Part shown: positions 26,043 to 35,929 of the stretch, in pieces
Layout of the letters: every line of letters begins with the position of its first letter
How positions within the stretch are numbered: the stretch's first letter is position 1
From: Acetobacterium wieringae
GTDB taxonomy: Bacteria; Bacillota; Clostridia; Eubacteriales; Eubacteriaceae
DNA length: 64,000 nucleotides
Direction: 5' to 3'
NCBI RefSeq assembly: GCF_001766835.1
Contig: NZ_LKEU01000031.1
Location: 1 to 64,000, forward strand
Made by a program: the position numbers and the translations under genes
The notes under the pieces: model-generated
The model's input: the letters and a program-made list of their open reading frames with translations, nothing else
The model's database searches: none
What the model was told of the DNA's origin: nothing

Positions 26043-26417
26043 TCAGACATGATCAATAATCCAGTCAAGCAGTTGCCGATCATCAATGTGTCCAGCGGCC
26101 AGACCGATACCCAACTGGATCAGTTCATCATCTGTACAATCAGGCAGAAAGCCGTTCATTTCCAGAAATGTCAGCATAACCAGAATGCCGATTCGTTTAT
26201 TGCCATCGATAAATGCATGGTTATTAATCAGCGAAAACCCCAGTCGTGCGGCTTTCGCGGGAACCGTTTTGTACAAATCTTCGCCCCCGAAACTCTGAAA
26301 GGGTGCATTTAGCGCAGAATCCAGTAACCCTTCATCCCGGAGGCCATCACTGCCCCCGGTTTCGTTAATCAGCATGGTGTGAAGGCGCAGCACCTGCTGA
26401 CAGGACAACCGTTTCAT
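26043..26417 (-). CDS. doc: Doc-type (Fic-fold) toxin
   Basis: A 124-aa Fic/Doc protein that in the family phosphorylates EF-Tu and stops translation. The Doc motif appears as HAFIDGNKRIG (about residue 66), with the invariant H, D, G, N, K and R present; the usual HPFxDGN proline is alanine. It overlaps the upstream antitoxin gene by 4 nt (ATGA). Together they form a Phd-Doc-type module at the right side of the island. Confidence 0.9.
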   Translation of the reverse strand: MKRLSCQQVLRLHTMLINETGGSDGLRDEGLLDSALNAPFQSFGGEDLYKTVPAKAARLGFSLINNHAFIDGNKRIGILVMLTFLEMNGFLPDCTDDELIQLGIGLAAGHIDDRQLLDWIIDHV

Positions 26418-26656
26418 TTGGCCAATTCCTCAAAGGCGGCCTGATGTTTTTTTAGAATTCGTTTGGCAATGGCGTCAACGGCGTCATCGACAAGTGCGGA
26501 CTCTTCCTGAAACTGGCTGAACTCAATCAGAACATAGCGGGGGGTATTGTTTTTTAGAATGAAAGCAGCGCCGTTTTCATCCACAAGACGGGCAACCTTC
26601 GAAAAATTCTGGTTGGCTTCGGTAATGGAAACCAAATTTTTGGTATTAATTTGCAT
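26414..26656 (-). CDS. phd: Phd/YefM-type antitoxin partner of Doc
   Basis: An 80-aa protein with the Phd/YefM fold: TEANQNFSKVARLVDENGAA (about residues 13-32), then ILKNNTPRYVLIEFSQFQ. The RBS is AGGAGG. The C-terminal tail (AIAKRILKKHQAAFEEL) would bind and inhibit Doc. It is first in the two-gene operon and probably represses it. Confidence 0.88.
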   Translation of the reverse strand: MQINTKNLVSITEANQNFSKVARLVDENGAAFILKNNTPRYVLIEFSQFQEESALVDDAVDAIAKRILKKHQAAFEELAK

Positions 26657-26824
26657 GTTATTACCTCCTGGTTCGTTTCCATTGTACTACAATTCTAGGA
26701 TAAATAAAACCTAAAAATAAATCTATAAAGGCACACTTAATTTAAGAACACCTTATGGAACACCTTATGTACCTGACACCAGTTTATATAAGCATCATTT
26801 TACATCAAAATTTCAGGAGGACAT

Positions 26825-28285
26825 ATGACCTTATTTAGCAAAAGAATAGAAGAACTGATTATTGATAGTGGTGAAACCGTTGCGTCTCTGGCCGCAATTG
26901 GCGGCATCAACCGCACCACCCTGCAACGGATTAAATCCGGCGAGCGCCTGCCGACCCCGGAGTTTTTCTGCAATCTGAGCCGGGCTTTGCGGCTTTCCCC
27001 GATTGAACAGGATGAACTCGCCCAACTGCTGGAAATCGCCCGGGTCGGGGAGACAGTCTCTTACAGTCGTCGCCAGATTTTTGATCTGATTGAAATGATT
27101 TCTGAACTCACCGAATATAAGATTCCCTTCTCAAAAGAGATCGATCTGAAAGTCAGCCCACTCGACAATAAGCAGTCTGCCGAGCCGCTTGAGGTCTACT
27201 CCGATCCAATGGCGGTTTTAAATCTGATTGAAAACAGCATCGATCAGGAACTTTTTTCCGCCACCCAACCAGAGCTGAAACTGTGCATTCCCCATACCGA
27301 AAGCAAGGTGTACGACTACATTTTCCAACAGATGATGGGCAACAAGAAAAAACTGAACCTTGCGGATGTGTTGGGGTTCCGTCAACAGTCAGCGACCGAC
27401 GAACCGGGGCAGGCGGTGGCGGCCCTTCGTCACTTGATCGCCCTGTCGCTACTGGAAAATATCAACTACCGTTCCTGTTACTATTATTTTTCACCAGAAA
27501 CTTCAGTCAGTATGCCAGTAACAGCCCTGTTTCCGTATTTTATCCTGACTTCCGATCGGGTCATTACCATTTCAACTGATTTCAGTCAGGCGGTATTATA
27601 TCAGGATGCGGCCATTTTTGATCTGTATCGCACCGAGTTTGAGCGCCTGGTTGCCAGATCCCAGACCTTTATTGAAGAAAGCACTGATTTGTTTGAGGTC
27701 TATACCATGGAACAGATCCGCCAGTTAAAGCATGTGGTCGAGCCCTTGCCCTGTTTTGCCTACTACATTGACCGGGAACTGCTGGAAGCAAATATGAATA
27801 AAGATTTTCCCTATTATCAAACGCTGCTAGAGATGGCAGTCAATCATTATGGCAATATTCAACGGGAAAACCCAAACATCATCAATGTGTTTTCGTTAAA
27901 AAACCTTGAACAGTTTATGAAAGATGGACGCTTGAACTTCCCAGATGAAGTCTATAATGTTGTCAAACCCGCTGATCGCTTATACCTGCTCAGGTTGGTT
28001 CGGGATGATTTGGCCAACAATCGCCGCTCCTATTATGCCATCGATGAGGAGCAGATCTTTATGAATGGCTCCACCGAATTTTCCAATGAGCAGAATCTGA
28101 TTCGTGTGATTCTGCACTACCGCAAAGATAATCAGCTGGTTTTTAAAGCCTTTGAGATTTATGAGCCCAGCGTAGTTGCCGCCTTTGATGACTTTTTTAC
28201 CAGTCTAATAAAAAGCAAATATATATTACCAAAGGAGCAAACCCTGGCCGAACTCGATCGATTAATGCAGATATGTGATGTATAA
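26825..28285 (+). CDS. XRE-family helix-turn-helix protein
   Basis: A 486-aa protein with an N-terminal Cro/C1-type HTH (about residues 5-60: SLAAIGGINRTTLQRIKSGE and LPTPEFFCNLSRALRLSPIE) and a long C-terminal region of no recognised family. The size and layout resemble regulators that sense a ligand with a large effector domain. TCAGGAGGACAT precedes the ATG. It is monocistronic. Its codon usage resembles the core genome rather than the AT-rich island before it. Confidence 0.75.
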   Translation: MTLFSKRIEELIIDSGETVASLAAIGGINRTTLQRIKSGERLPTPEFFCNLSRALRLSPIEQDELAQLLEIARVGETVSYSRRQIFDLIEMISELTEYKIPFSKEIDLKVSPLDNKQSAEPLEVYSDPMAVLNLIENSIDQELFSATQPELKLCIPHTESKVYDYIFQQMMGNKKKLNLADVLGFRQQSATDEPGQAVAALRHLIALSLLENINYRSCYYYFSPETSVSMPVTALFPYFILTSDRVITISTDFSQAVLYQDAAIFDLYRTEFERLVARSQTFIEESTDLFEVYTMEQIRQLKHVVEPLPCFAYYIDRELLEANMNKDFPYYQTLLEMAVNHYGNIQRENPNIINVFSLKNLEQFMKDGRLNFPDEVYNVVKPADRLYLLRLVRDDLANNRRSYYAIDEEQIFMNGSTEFSNEQNLIRVILHYRKDNQLVFKAFEIYEPSVVAAFDDFFTSLIKSKYILPKEQTLAELDRLMQICDV

Positions 28286-28657
28286 ACAGCCTTTGCACAT
28301 GGATTTCCGGCAATAAAACCACCCAGCGGTCAAAATTAACGGTTCCAACCTCACTTAACTTCGCCCAGACAATGATTTAACCAGGCACATGCGCAATGAA
28401 AAATATTTTTAGTTAAAAGATCGGAGCGCACGGGATAGATATCAATAAAATATTAATGTGAATGAACTGTCAGGCCATTTGCTGTTGAATACTGAACAAA
28501 TTATTCCTGTTAAAGATGTCAGTAAATGTGTATAATTAACCCTAACAAAGCTTATGGGGAACCGTGCCTGATTCCTTCGGATAAAAGGCCACCGCCCTCA
28601 AGTGATTCAATTAAATACCAATACGTTTAAAAAAAGATCCAAAAAGGGGAAATTAAC
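28286..28657. other. Intergenic region
   Basis: 372 nt without a gene. A GTGTATAATTAA segment at about 28527-28538 could be a -10 element for the nuclease gene, but no good -35 is seen. Confidence 0.4.
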
Positions 28658-29626
28658 ATGTCTCAAATTAAAAAACACCTACCCGGGAAATCAACGGTGC
28701 TGCTGACCCTGGTGCTGCTGTCGATATTTATCTTTTCCGGTTGTAGCACCCTAAATAACTCCAATCGGCCAGATTTTGAAGGTTATACCTGGATTGAAGT
28801 CGATGGTGGCGACCTGTCGGGCCAGCGGCTGCCCAATGTGGTGGTAGATATTGGTTTTGGCGATCGTGAGTATTATGCTTTTACCAATGAATATGGCCAA
28901 TTGGTCAAGGTGACGGCAAAAGAAATCATTTTACAGGATGATGATAAGGAACCGGTTTTGGACACGGGCCGCTATTATCCCGATGAGGCCAAGGTTCCCG
29001 GTACCGAAAGCCCCACCCTCGATGAGGGCCATGTCATTGCCGATTCCCTCGGCGGGGTGTCCAATGCCTATAACATCACTCCCCAGGATAGCACCCTGAA
29101 TCGGGATGGTGATCAGGCCTATATGGAAAAGGTCATTCGTGATGCCGGTGGCTGCAGTGATTTTACTGCAGTGATCACCTATCCGTCGACCACCACCCAG
29201 ATCCCCAGTCACTACAGTTATACCTATACCCTAAAGGGCAATGTCATCCATGATGAATTTGACAATGTCAATCCCGATGACGTCAATCAGGGACTGGGCC
29301 TCACGTCGCAAAATGGGGGAGCCGGTAGCGGCGTCAGCATTAGCGCCCGTGATAAAAAGGCCGAATACATCGTCATTAAAAATGACGGTACCAATCCGGT
29401 TGACCTAACCGGCTGGAAAATCGTATCCGTTACCGGGAACCAGACCTTTACCTTTCCGGCCTTTAGTTTAGCAGCTGGTGCCGAGGTGAAGGTTGGGGAT
29501 TCTGCCACCAATTCCGGTATCGATTTTCATTGGCTCGATGGCGGCGGGACCTGGAGCAACAGCAAAAGTGACCCGGCGGAGTTATATGACAACACCGGTA
29601 AACTGGTGGATCGTTACGATGATTAA
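28658..29626 (+). CDS. Secreted nuclease-like lipoprotein with lamin-tail domain
   Basis: A 322-aa predicted lipoprotein: a basic N-terminus, a hydrophobic stretch and a lipobox ending FSGC at Cys29. Then comes a DNA/RNA non-specific endonuclease-like domain with DEGHVIADSLGG and SNAYNITPQ (about residues 127-150), the His-containing core of EndA/NucA-type enzymes, and a C-terminal lamin-tail (LTD) fold (about 230-320: EYIVIKNDGTNPVDLTGWKI). LTD domains are often fused to secreted nucleases. It is probably surface-anchored for DNA degradation or phosphate and nucleotide scavenging. Confidence 0.8.
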   Translation: MSQIKKHLPGKSTVLLTLVLLSIFIFSGCSTLNNSNRPDFEGYTWIEVDGGDLSGQRLPNVVVDIGFGDREYYAFTNEYGQLVKVTAKEIILQDDDKEPVLDTGRYYPDEAKVPGTESPTLDEGHVIADSLGGVSNAYNITPQDSTLNRDGDQAYMEKVIRDAGGCSDFTAVITYPSTTTQIPSHYSYTYTLKGNVIHDEFDNVNPDDVNQGLGLTSQNGGAGSGVSISARDKKAEYIVIKNDGTNPVDLTGWKIVSVTGNQTFTFPAFSLAAGAEVKVGDSATNSGIDFHWLDGGGTWSNSKSDPAELYDNTGKLVDRYDD

Positions 29627-29665
29627 TCATTACCTATTAATCATAACGCGAAAGGAGAATAACCA

Positions 29666-30310
29666 ATGAACATCATCACCATCTCAGCCGGTTCCAATTG
29701 TTACCTGATCTCTCAGGGGGAACACCACCTGATGATTGACGCCGGTGCCCCGGGAATGGGGGATAAAATCGAAAAAAACCTGGCTCGGCACCAGATTGTC
29801 ATGGAAAATATCCGTTATCTGGTGCTGACTCATGGCCATAGCGATCATATCGGCAGTGCGGCTTTCTTTCAGAAAAAATATGGCATTCCCATTGTCATCC
29901 ATCAAAACGACGCCAATATGATTGACAATCCTTTGTCGCAGCCGATGCTGTCCAGCCATCCAATCGGCAGAATGATTACATGGCTGGGGAAGGGCACCAT
30001 GAAACGGAATCCGCCCCAACGCTTCACGCCGGATCTGCTCATCACCGGGCCCCAAACCAACCGGCTGGGTTTTGGCGAAACCATCCATCCGCTGCCGGGA
30101 CATACCCGGGGCTCCATGGTGCTCACCTTTCCCAGCGGCGAATTATTTATTGGCGACATCTTTATGAATATGCTAAGCCCCCAACCGGCATATTTATGGG
30201 AGGATCACGCCGCCTTGCAAAAGAGTATTCAGGCGGTTCAGCAGCTGCCGGCAAAAACCATTTACTACGGACATGGCCGACCGACACCGGCAAGTAAAAT
30301 AGGGCAGTAG
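29666..30310 (+). CDS. MBL-fold metallo-hydrolase
   Basis: A 214-aa metallo-beta-lactamase fold hydrolase with THGHSDHIGS near residue 54, a metal-binding H in PGHTRGS near 143, GDIF near 165 and a final YYGHGRPT. These are the glyoxalase II-like metal ligands. The RBS is AAAGGAG. The substrate is not predictable; it follows the nuclease lipoprotein by 40 nt and may be cotranscribed with it. Confidence 0.85.
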   Translation: MNIITISAGSNCYLISQGEHHLMIDAGAPGMGDKIEKNLARHQIVMENIRYLVLTHGHSDHIGSAAFFQKKYGIPIVIHQNDANMIDNPLSQPMLSSHPIGRMITWLGKGTMKRNPPQRFTPDLLITGPQTNRLGFGETIHPLPGHTRGSMVLTFPSGELFIGDIFMNMLSPQPAYLWEDHAALQKSIQAVQQLPAKTIYYGHGRPTPASKIGQ

Positions 30311-30403
30311 CAATCGCCCCAAAAACAGTACCTGGTAGCAAATCGCTTTTTGCCAGGACGATACAATGAAACGATTGATGGATTTAAACGATTGGAGCCA
30401 CCC

Positions 30404-30973
30404 ATGACAAATAAAAATAAAAAATCACTACGAGCCGACTACCAGGCCATTTTTACAAAAGCCTATGCTCTGATGGATGAGGCGATCATCGCCGGTAATT
30501 GTGGGAAATCGTGTGACTATCATTGTTGCCGCCGACATGATGACGACGGAAAGCAACTGGGCATGTATTTATTACCGCTCGAATATGAATACATGCAAGC
30601 GACAGTCGCAACCGATTACGAGCTGCACAGCCAACAGCACTACAAGATGCCCCCTAAAATTAAAAAAATGTATTATGTCTATTGCCATCTGGAGAGTGGT
30701 TGCCTGCGGGACTATCGGCCCATTCAATGCCGGACCTATCCCTTTGAACCCCATCTCGAAAACGGGGTCTTCTCACTGGTAATAGAAAAAGAGCAGATTC
30801 ATGGCTGTCCACTGATAACACGCCGCTCCGAGTGGCGTCCGGCCTTTATCGATGGCATTTATAATGGCTGGCTGGAACTGCTAAAGATCCCCATCATTAC
30901 CTATCACATTGACTATTTTTCAAAAGAGCGCAGCGCCGCTGGTAACATTATGATAAACTATCCATTACGCTAA
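30404..30973 (+). CDS. YkgJ-like cysteine-cluster protein
   Basis: A 189-aa protein with the Zn/Fe-chelating YkgJ-type cysteine pattern: NCGKSCDYHCC near residue 28 and, later, SGCLRDYRPIQCRTYPFEP near 100. ATG 30404 has TTGGAG upstream; an in-frame ATG at 30350 lacks one. The family is thought to bind a metal or Fe-S cluster; the role is unknown. A degraded copy of its central segment is at about 33051-33095. Confidence 0.75.
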   Translation: MTNKNKKSLRADYQAIFTKAYALMDEAIIAGNCGKSCDYHCCRRHDDDGKQLGMYLLPLEYEYMQATVATDYELHSQQHYKMPPKIKKMYYVYCHLESGCLRDYRPIQCRTYPFEPHLENGVFSLVIEKEQIHGCPLITRRSEWRPAFIDGIYNGWLELLKIPIITYHIDYFSKERSAAGNIMINYPLR

Positions 30974-30990
30974 AACAAAAGGAGAACATT

Positions 30991-31356
30991 ATGAACCTAT
31001 CATGGGTAACCCTTACCGTCAAAAATATGGACGAATCCTTAAACTTTTATACCGAAGTGCTGGGACTGACACTGCTGGACCGCCGACCGGCTGGCCCCCA
31101 GATGGAGCTGGCCTTTTTAGGCGACGGCGAAACCAAGCTGGAGCTGGTCTGTAACCAAGCCGTCACCAGCTTTGATATGGGCCAGAGCATTTCTTTGGGC
31201 TTTTCGGTGGCGTCAGTTGATCAAAGTATGGCGACGCTAACGGAAAAAGGCATTGCCATTCACAGTGGCCCGTTTCAGCCTGCCCCGTACATCCGCTTTT
31301 TCTTTATCCTCGATCCCAATGGTCTGAAAATCCAGCTGATCGAACACCTCGCCTGA
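30991..31356 (+). CDS. VOC-family (glyoxalase/bleomycin resistance-like) protein
   Basis: A 121-aa vicinal-oxygen-chelate protein: LSWVTLTVKNMDESLNFYTE at the N-terminus and IRFFFILDPNGLKIQLIEH at the C-terminus give the two beta-alpha-beta-beta-beta modules. Possible roles include glyoxalase or small-molecule resistance. The RBS is AAAGGAG. A decayed relative lies at 34183-34275. Confidence 0.85.
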   Translation: MNLSWVTLTVKNMDESLNFYTEVLGLTLLDRRPAGPQMELAFLGDGETKLELVCNQAVTSFDMGQSISLGFSVASVDQSMATLTEKGIAIHSGPFQPAPYIRFFFILDPNGLKIQLIEHLA

Positions 31357-31438
31357 AAACTAGGAACATGAAACTTAAAATTTACCCATCCCAACATCAT
31401 CGCCAAAGACTGGCAACAGCAGAAAGAAACGGGGACAG

Positions 31439-33013
31439 ATGAAAGAAACGGTCTTAATCATAAATATCACCACCCTGATGGTAACCTTATTTTTAGTTTA
31501 TGTCAGTTACCGGCATCGTCGGGACAAGGGCGGGCTACCATTTTTATGTACGATGGTGCTGCTGTTGTCCTGGGTGGCCGGTTCCACCATTGAATTGTTT
31601 GCTCAAAGCTATGAGGCCAAGGTATTCTGGCGGAATTTTATTCAAATCGGGATGGCCTTCATCCCCATTGCCAATCTCTGGTTTGTCATTGAATATACTG
31701 AAAACAAAAACAAATATCTCAAATATACGGTGTGGCTGGCAGCAGCAATCAGCCTGACCGGAATTGTTTTGACCTTCACCAATCCACTGCATCATCTGAT
31801 CCGCAAAACCGTGGAATTGGTTGAAATAAACGGTCACTGGAGCCTGTATGTGGAGCCGGCATTCTGGGGCAATATGTTTGTGCTGTTGCGTTTCGCCCTG
31901 ATGCTGTTTTCGATCATTATTCTGATACTGTTTCAAATCCGTATTTTCAGAAGCGGTCAGAAGCAGGTTCTCTATATTCTGATCGGCTTTATTCTGGCCC
32001 TGACACTGTTACTTATCAAAAACTACCTGATGGTCGGAACCGCCGAAACTTTTCCGATGTCGGTGATCTTTTTGATTCCCAATCTGTTTATCGCCTATAG
32101 TGTCTATCGCCACGATTTTTTAAAGATTGCCCCCTTGGCCAAGGATTGGATCATCAATTCCCTGCCAGATGGGATCGTGGTTTTATCCGCCGCCGGGGAG
32201 ATTGTGGAGGTGAATCCGTCAGCTGCTGCATTCTTCCAGCATTTTACCGAACCAGAAGCGGCCCAAAGCCCTGACAAAGCATCCGGCAACAAGCTGACAA
32301 ACCGTGATTTCACCAAATACTCGGCCTTTCTTCACAGCCAATCATTATGGCAGGAGGGCTTAACGCAAAGAAAAAACGGCAGCGTTGAACTGGAGCTGGA
32401 CACCCTTGATGGAGCCAAACACTACTACGAAATTGATCTGCATCACTTTATCAACGACCGACACCATTATTCCGGCAGTGTCTCGGTGATCCGCAACGTA
32501 ACCAGCTCCCGGCTCGAGCGCCAGTCCCTGAAACGACAGGCCGAGATGGATCGGCATATTCAGGTGCTTAACAAACAGGCCTACATTGATTACGTCAATG
32601 CGTCAGTCGCCGACCCGGTTTCCTTATTGATTATCGATATTGATAAATTTAAGGCCGTCAATGACCAGTATGGCCATCCAGTTGGGGATGTTGTCCTCTT
32701 AAAAGTGGTGGATGCCATCAAGCAGTGTATCCGCAAAGACGATCTGGTCGGCCGGATTGGCGGAGATGAGTTCAGCCTGACCCTTTTGGGCTGTGGCAAA
32801 GAACAGACCCAGGCCATCATCCGGCAGATTCTTAAGCAGGTTCAAAAAGAAACCGCCGATGTGCTCCATGAAAGGGTCACCGTCAGCATCGGTGCCATAA
32901 CCGATCAGACCTTGCCGGACCACCATTTTGAAACGCTTTATCAGAAGGCGGACGAGGCCCTATATGCGGCCAAAAAAGCCGGTGGTAATCAGGTGGTATT
33001 TTATGAACACTAA
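31439..33013 (+). CDS. Diguanylate cyclase with 7TM sensor and PAS domain
   Basis: A 524-aa membrane sensor. The N-terminal third has seven hydrophobic segments like the histidine-kinase N-terminal 7TM region (about residues 1-225). A PAS-like domain follows (about 235-340: LPDGIVVLSAAGEIVEVNPS). The C-terminal GGDEF domain is intact (GRIGGDEFSLTL near 442), with a product-inhibition RxxD site five residues before it (RKDD). It should make cyclic di-GMP in response to an unknown ligand. Confidence 0.9.
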   Translation: MKETVLIINITTLMVTLFLVYVSYRHRRDKGGLPFLCTMVLLLSWVAGSTIELFAQSYEAKVFWRNFIQIGMAFIPIANLWFVIEYTENKNKYLKYTVWLAAAISLTGIVLTFTNPLHHLIRKTVELVEINGHWSLYVEPAFWGNMFVLLRFALMLFSIIILILFQIRIFRSGQKQVLYILIGFILALTLLLIKNYLMVGTAETFPMSVIFLIPNLFIAYSVYRHDFLKIAPLAKDWIINSLPDGIVVLSAAGEIVEVNPSAAAFFQHFTEPEAAQSPDKASGNKLTNRDFTKYSAFLHSQSLWQEGLTQRKNGSVELELDTLDGAKHYYEIDLHHFINDRHHYSGSVSVIRNVTSSRLERQSLKRQAEMDRHIQVLNKQAYIDYVNASVADPVSLLIIDIDKFKAVNDQYGHPVGDVVLLKVVDAIKQCIRKDDLVGRIGGDEFSLTLLGCGKEQTQAIIRQILKQVQKETADVLHERVTVSIGAITDQTLPDHHFETLYQKADEALYAAKKAGGNQVVFYEH

Positions 33014-33050
33014 AAAACGGCCTGATCCAATCAACCCTGCCGGACCGCCC

Positions 33051-33095
33051 CCTTGAAACCCCATCTCAAAAACGGGGCCTTTCACTGGTGCCGAA
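33051..33095 (+). pseudogene. Remnant of a YkgJ-like gene
   Basis: The frame reads LKPHLKNGAFHW, matching FEPHLENGVFSL in the intact gene at about 30744-30780, with close nucleotide similarity (CCCATCTCAAAAACGGGG). No longer frame survives. Confidence 0.55.
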
Positions 33096-33173
33096 GGCGG
33101 CCGCAACCAATGCGACAACATCAGATTCCCCTATACGAGTGCCTGCTGCCACGAATGCCGGTCAATCGGGACT

Positions 33174-34060
33174 CTATTGATTGACAATCTCGCTGATTTT
33201 GGCATACAGGTCATTTTCGTCCTTCATCAGATGTCCCTGGGGAAAGATGGTTGTCATATAATGCTGGGCAAACGGAAAACAGCATGCTTCAAAGGGTTTC
33301 ATCTGAGAATTGATGAAGCCAAAATCAAGTTGCCTGATCTCGATTTGATCGACTTCAATATGTTGGGCACACTTCATTTCCATCGGATCAAAGATGAGTC
33401 CGAAGGGATCATTGCCGTTGTTGTCAAGCTCTCCGGCATAATCAATTGATAAATTACCTTCAATCCATAAGCGCTGATTCAAGAAAACGCAATTATACTG
33501 ATTGATATCAATGATCAAATCCATTCTGGTGGGGCTATCCTGACCTTCAATATCACAAATCAGCTTGCCATTATAGGTGGTTGTAAAAACCGATTTCTGT
33601 AAGGTGGAGGGGAGAAAACCTTGGCCCGGATCATAGTGAAAGGTATTGGATTCGTAGTCACAGATCACCCAGGAAATTAAATTGGTCGTTTTGTTCCGGG
33701 CAATCACATACAGCTCATATCGCGAACCCCAAAAAACACTCGTATGAACATTAAAACACCCGATGATTGCGCAATGCTTTTATCAGAGTGATCAAATATC
33801 GAAATCGGTACGAGCTCATAGTTATCGGGGATGTATTCTTTAACCTGTTCTGGAGTAATCTCATAGGCTAAAAACAAACTGTAGGGTTCAACCACAAAGC
33901 CCATGTATTGATTATTTTTGGTATTTTGTTTAATAATGAAATTTTGGATGAATTTAGGTAGTTTCATCAGTTTTTGAGCGTTGTTAAAAGTCATCGCAAT
34001 TCCGTCCGGGGTAATCTTTTTTTCAGTTTCCTTGATAAACTCGATTATTTCGTTATTCAT
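33174..34060 (-). pseudogene. Frameshifted gene, possibly acetoacetate-decarboxylase-like
   Basis: Two adjoining frames make one protein of about 295 aa: the first (34060 down to about 33756) and the second (down to 33174). Adding one T in the T-run read on this strand (near 33753-33756) rejoins SIAQSSGVFN to VHTSVFWGSRYELYVIARNK. This is either an authentic frameshift or a sequencing error. YSLFLAYEITPEQVKEYIPD followed by a beta-rich half resembles the acetoacetate decarboxylase superfamily, but that is weak. It stands alone, convergent with the diguanylate cyclase gene. Confidence 0.6.
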
Positions 34061-34182
34061 AGCTAACCACCATTTTCACTTTGCAATTGCAAATATTTGA
34101 TTTTAATTAATATAATTGACAACAAACGACGCTTTTTTCTACTTATTGGATTAAAATATATATTAAATAGAAATATTTGTCA

Positions 34183-34275
34183 ATGGCTGAATATCAGCAC
34201 TGTGGCCAGCCCATTTCCCTGGACTTTTCCGTGGCTTGGGTCAATCAGACCAGTGCGGCCATACCGTTTTTGTAA
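34183..34275 (+). pseudogene. Remnant of a VOC-family gene
   Basis: A 30-codon frame contains GQPISLDFSVAWVNQTSA, matching GQSISLGFSVASVDQSMA of the intact VOC protein at about 31180-31233 (11 of 18 identical). There is no RBS and the rest of the domain is missing. The 34276-34703 stretch after it holds no supportable gene apart from a hairpin. Confidence 0.6.
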
Positions 34276-34543
34276 ATGATGTTAATCTTGATTTATTCAT
34301 TGATCTTTACAATCAGATGCGGTAAAATTACAACAATAATAAAAAAAGGAGTGATCATTAAGTGAATGATGAACCTGACGAGACGCCTAGGATTAAGAAT
34401 TAACCTGGCGCCCCAAATTAAAACCGTGTTGAGTACGATTAAGTCGCTAATTCTACCATCGCAGACCTCGACGCAGTATTTTAAGTGCTGTTTTTTGTGG
34501 TCTTTTTTAGTATTATAAATTTGAAGAAAAATCATGTCTTTAT

Positions 34544-34577
34544 AAACCGTTTTTCAGCTTATCTGAGAAACGGTTTT
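34544..34577. terminator. Hairpin, possible terminator
   Basis: AAACCGTTT-TCAG / CTGA-AAACGGTTT stem with TTTT after it. There is no gene directly upstream; it may belong to the decayed genes. Confidence 0.45.
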
Positions 34578-34703
34578 GTTATCGATCGAACCCCGTCTGG
34601 TGTTCACATATAATCGATCAATGCGAAGTGAATTAAGTTGAACAATGATTACTATCAGTGCAATTTCGCAATTACCGATCACAAATAAAAATTGGAGGAA
34701 TAA

Positions 34704-35783
34704 ATGGAATCCCCTTATGACAAAAAAAGACAGTTTATCATCAATGCTGTCTACATTCTTTTAGTGGTGGCGATTGTGTATCTCATTTTTGAGTATGCAA
34801 TTTCGTTACTAAGCCCTTTTATCCTGGCTTTCCTGATTGCATATCTGCTTAAAGGCCCGGCCAAAGCAATTTCGGAATGGACCCGGTTGCCAAACAAACT
34901 GGTATCGTTTGTTCTGGTTCTGGTGTTTTACGGTGGTGCCGGGATTCTGGTTGCCCTGGTGGGAGTTAAATTAATCTCAACCCTGACGCAAACCATCAGT
35001 GCCTTACCCGATATCTACGAGTATCAGCTCAGACCCTTTCTGCTGACCACTTTTGACGGGATAGAACAAACCGTCTTTCTGATTGATGCGGCCCTGGTTG
35101 ACGTCTTGAATGCGGCATCGGAACAGCTGGTCAATTCCCTGGGGGATAATGTCACCAGTATCTCCTTGGCCTTTGTGGCCTTCTTATCAGACCTGGCCGG
35201 GTCGCTGCCGGCTTTTTTAATCAAAATGCTCTTGATGGTCATTGCCACCTTTTTCATGGCGGTTGATTACGAAATGCTGTCAGCCTTTGTTTTCCGGCAG
35301 TTTTCCGAGAAAGCCAATGAGATTTTCCAGACTATTAAAAATTACATCGTCAATACCCTCTTTGTGGTGATCCGGTCCTATGCCCTGATTATGTCAATTA
35401 CCTTTGTTGAACTCTCCATTGGACTTTCAATTGTCGGGATTGACAACCCCATTCTGATTGCCTTTTTTATTGCCATCTTCGATATTTTACCCGTGCTGGG
35501 AACCGGTGGGATAATGATCCCCTGGTCGGTGATCACCCTGCTTCAGGGTAACTATCAGACGGCGCTGGGCTTGATCCTGGTTTATGTTTTTGTGACAGTC
35601 ATCCGCAATATTTTAGAGCCTAAAATCGTCGGCGGTCAATTGGGCCTGCACCCGGTGGTGGCCTTAATGAGCATGTTTATCGGTGTTAATTTACTGGGGG
35701 TTCTGGGCCTGTTTGGTTTTCCCATTGCCCTGTCACTACTGAAACATTTAAATGATGTGGGAACGGTAAAGCTCTTCAAATAA
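34704..35783 (+). CDS. AI-2E family transporter
   Basis: A 359-aa polytopic membrane protein of the AI-2E (TqsA/YhhQ-type, formerly UPF0118) family, with about eight hydrophobic segments and the conserved late EPKIVGGQLGLHPVVALMS. Members export autoinducer-2 or act as Na+/H+ antiporters; the substrate cannot be read from sequence. TTGGAGGA precedes the ATG. Monocistronic. Confidence 0.88.
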   Translation: MESPYDKKRQFIINAVYILLVVAIVYLIFEYAISLLSPFILAFLIAYLLKGPAKAISEWTRLPNKLVSFVLVLVFYGGAGILVALVGVKLISTLTQTISALPDIYEYQLRPFLLTTFDGIEQTVFLIDAALVDVLNAASEQLVNSLGDNVTSISLAFVAFLSDLAGSLPAFLIKMLLMVIATFFMAVDYEMLSAFVFRQFSEKANEIFQTIKNYIVNTLFVVIRSYALIMSITFVELSIGLSIVGIDNPILIAFFIAIFDILPVLGTGGIMIPWSVITLLQGNYQTALGLILVYVFVTVIRNILEPKIVGGQLGLHPVVALMSMFIGVNLLGVLGLFGFPIALSLLKHLNDVGTVKLFK

Positions 35784-35929
35784 AGCCCTTGGCCGCCAAA
35801 AAGAAAAATCACTCCAGCAGTTAAGGTTAAATGGTTTAGTCATTGGCATGCACCAACCTGGCGCAGCGACCCAAATATAGAAAACCACTAAGCACCGATC
35901 CTGGTTAATAACGATGCCGTAATTAAAAC

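Noticed and set aside
34293..34535. 80-codon minus-strand frame between the VOC remnant and AI-2E transporter
   Set aside because: No RBS, no family match and repetitive hydrophobic composition.
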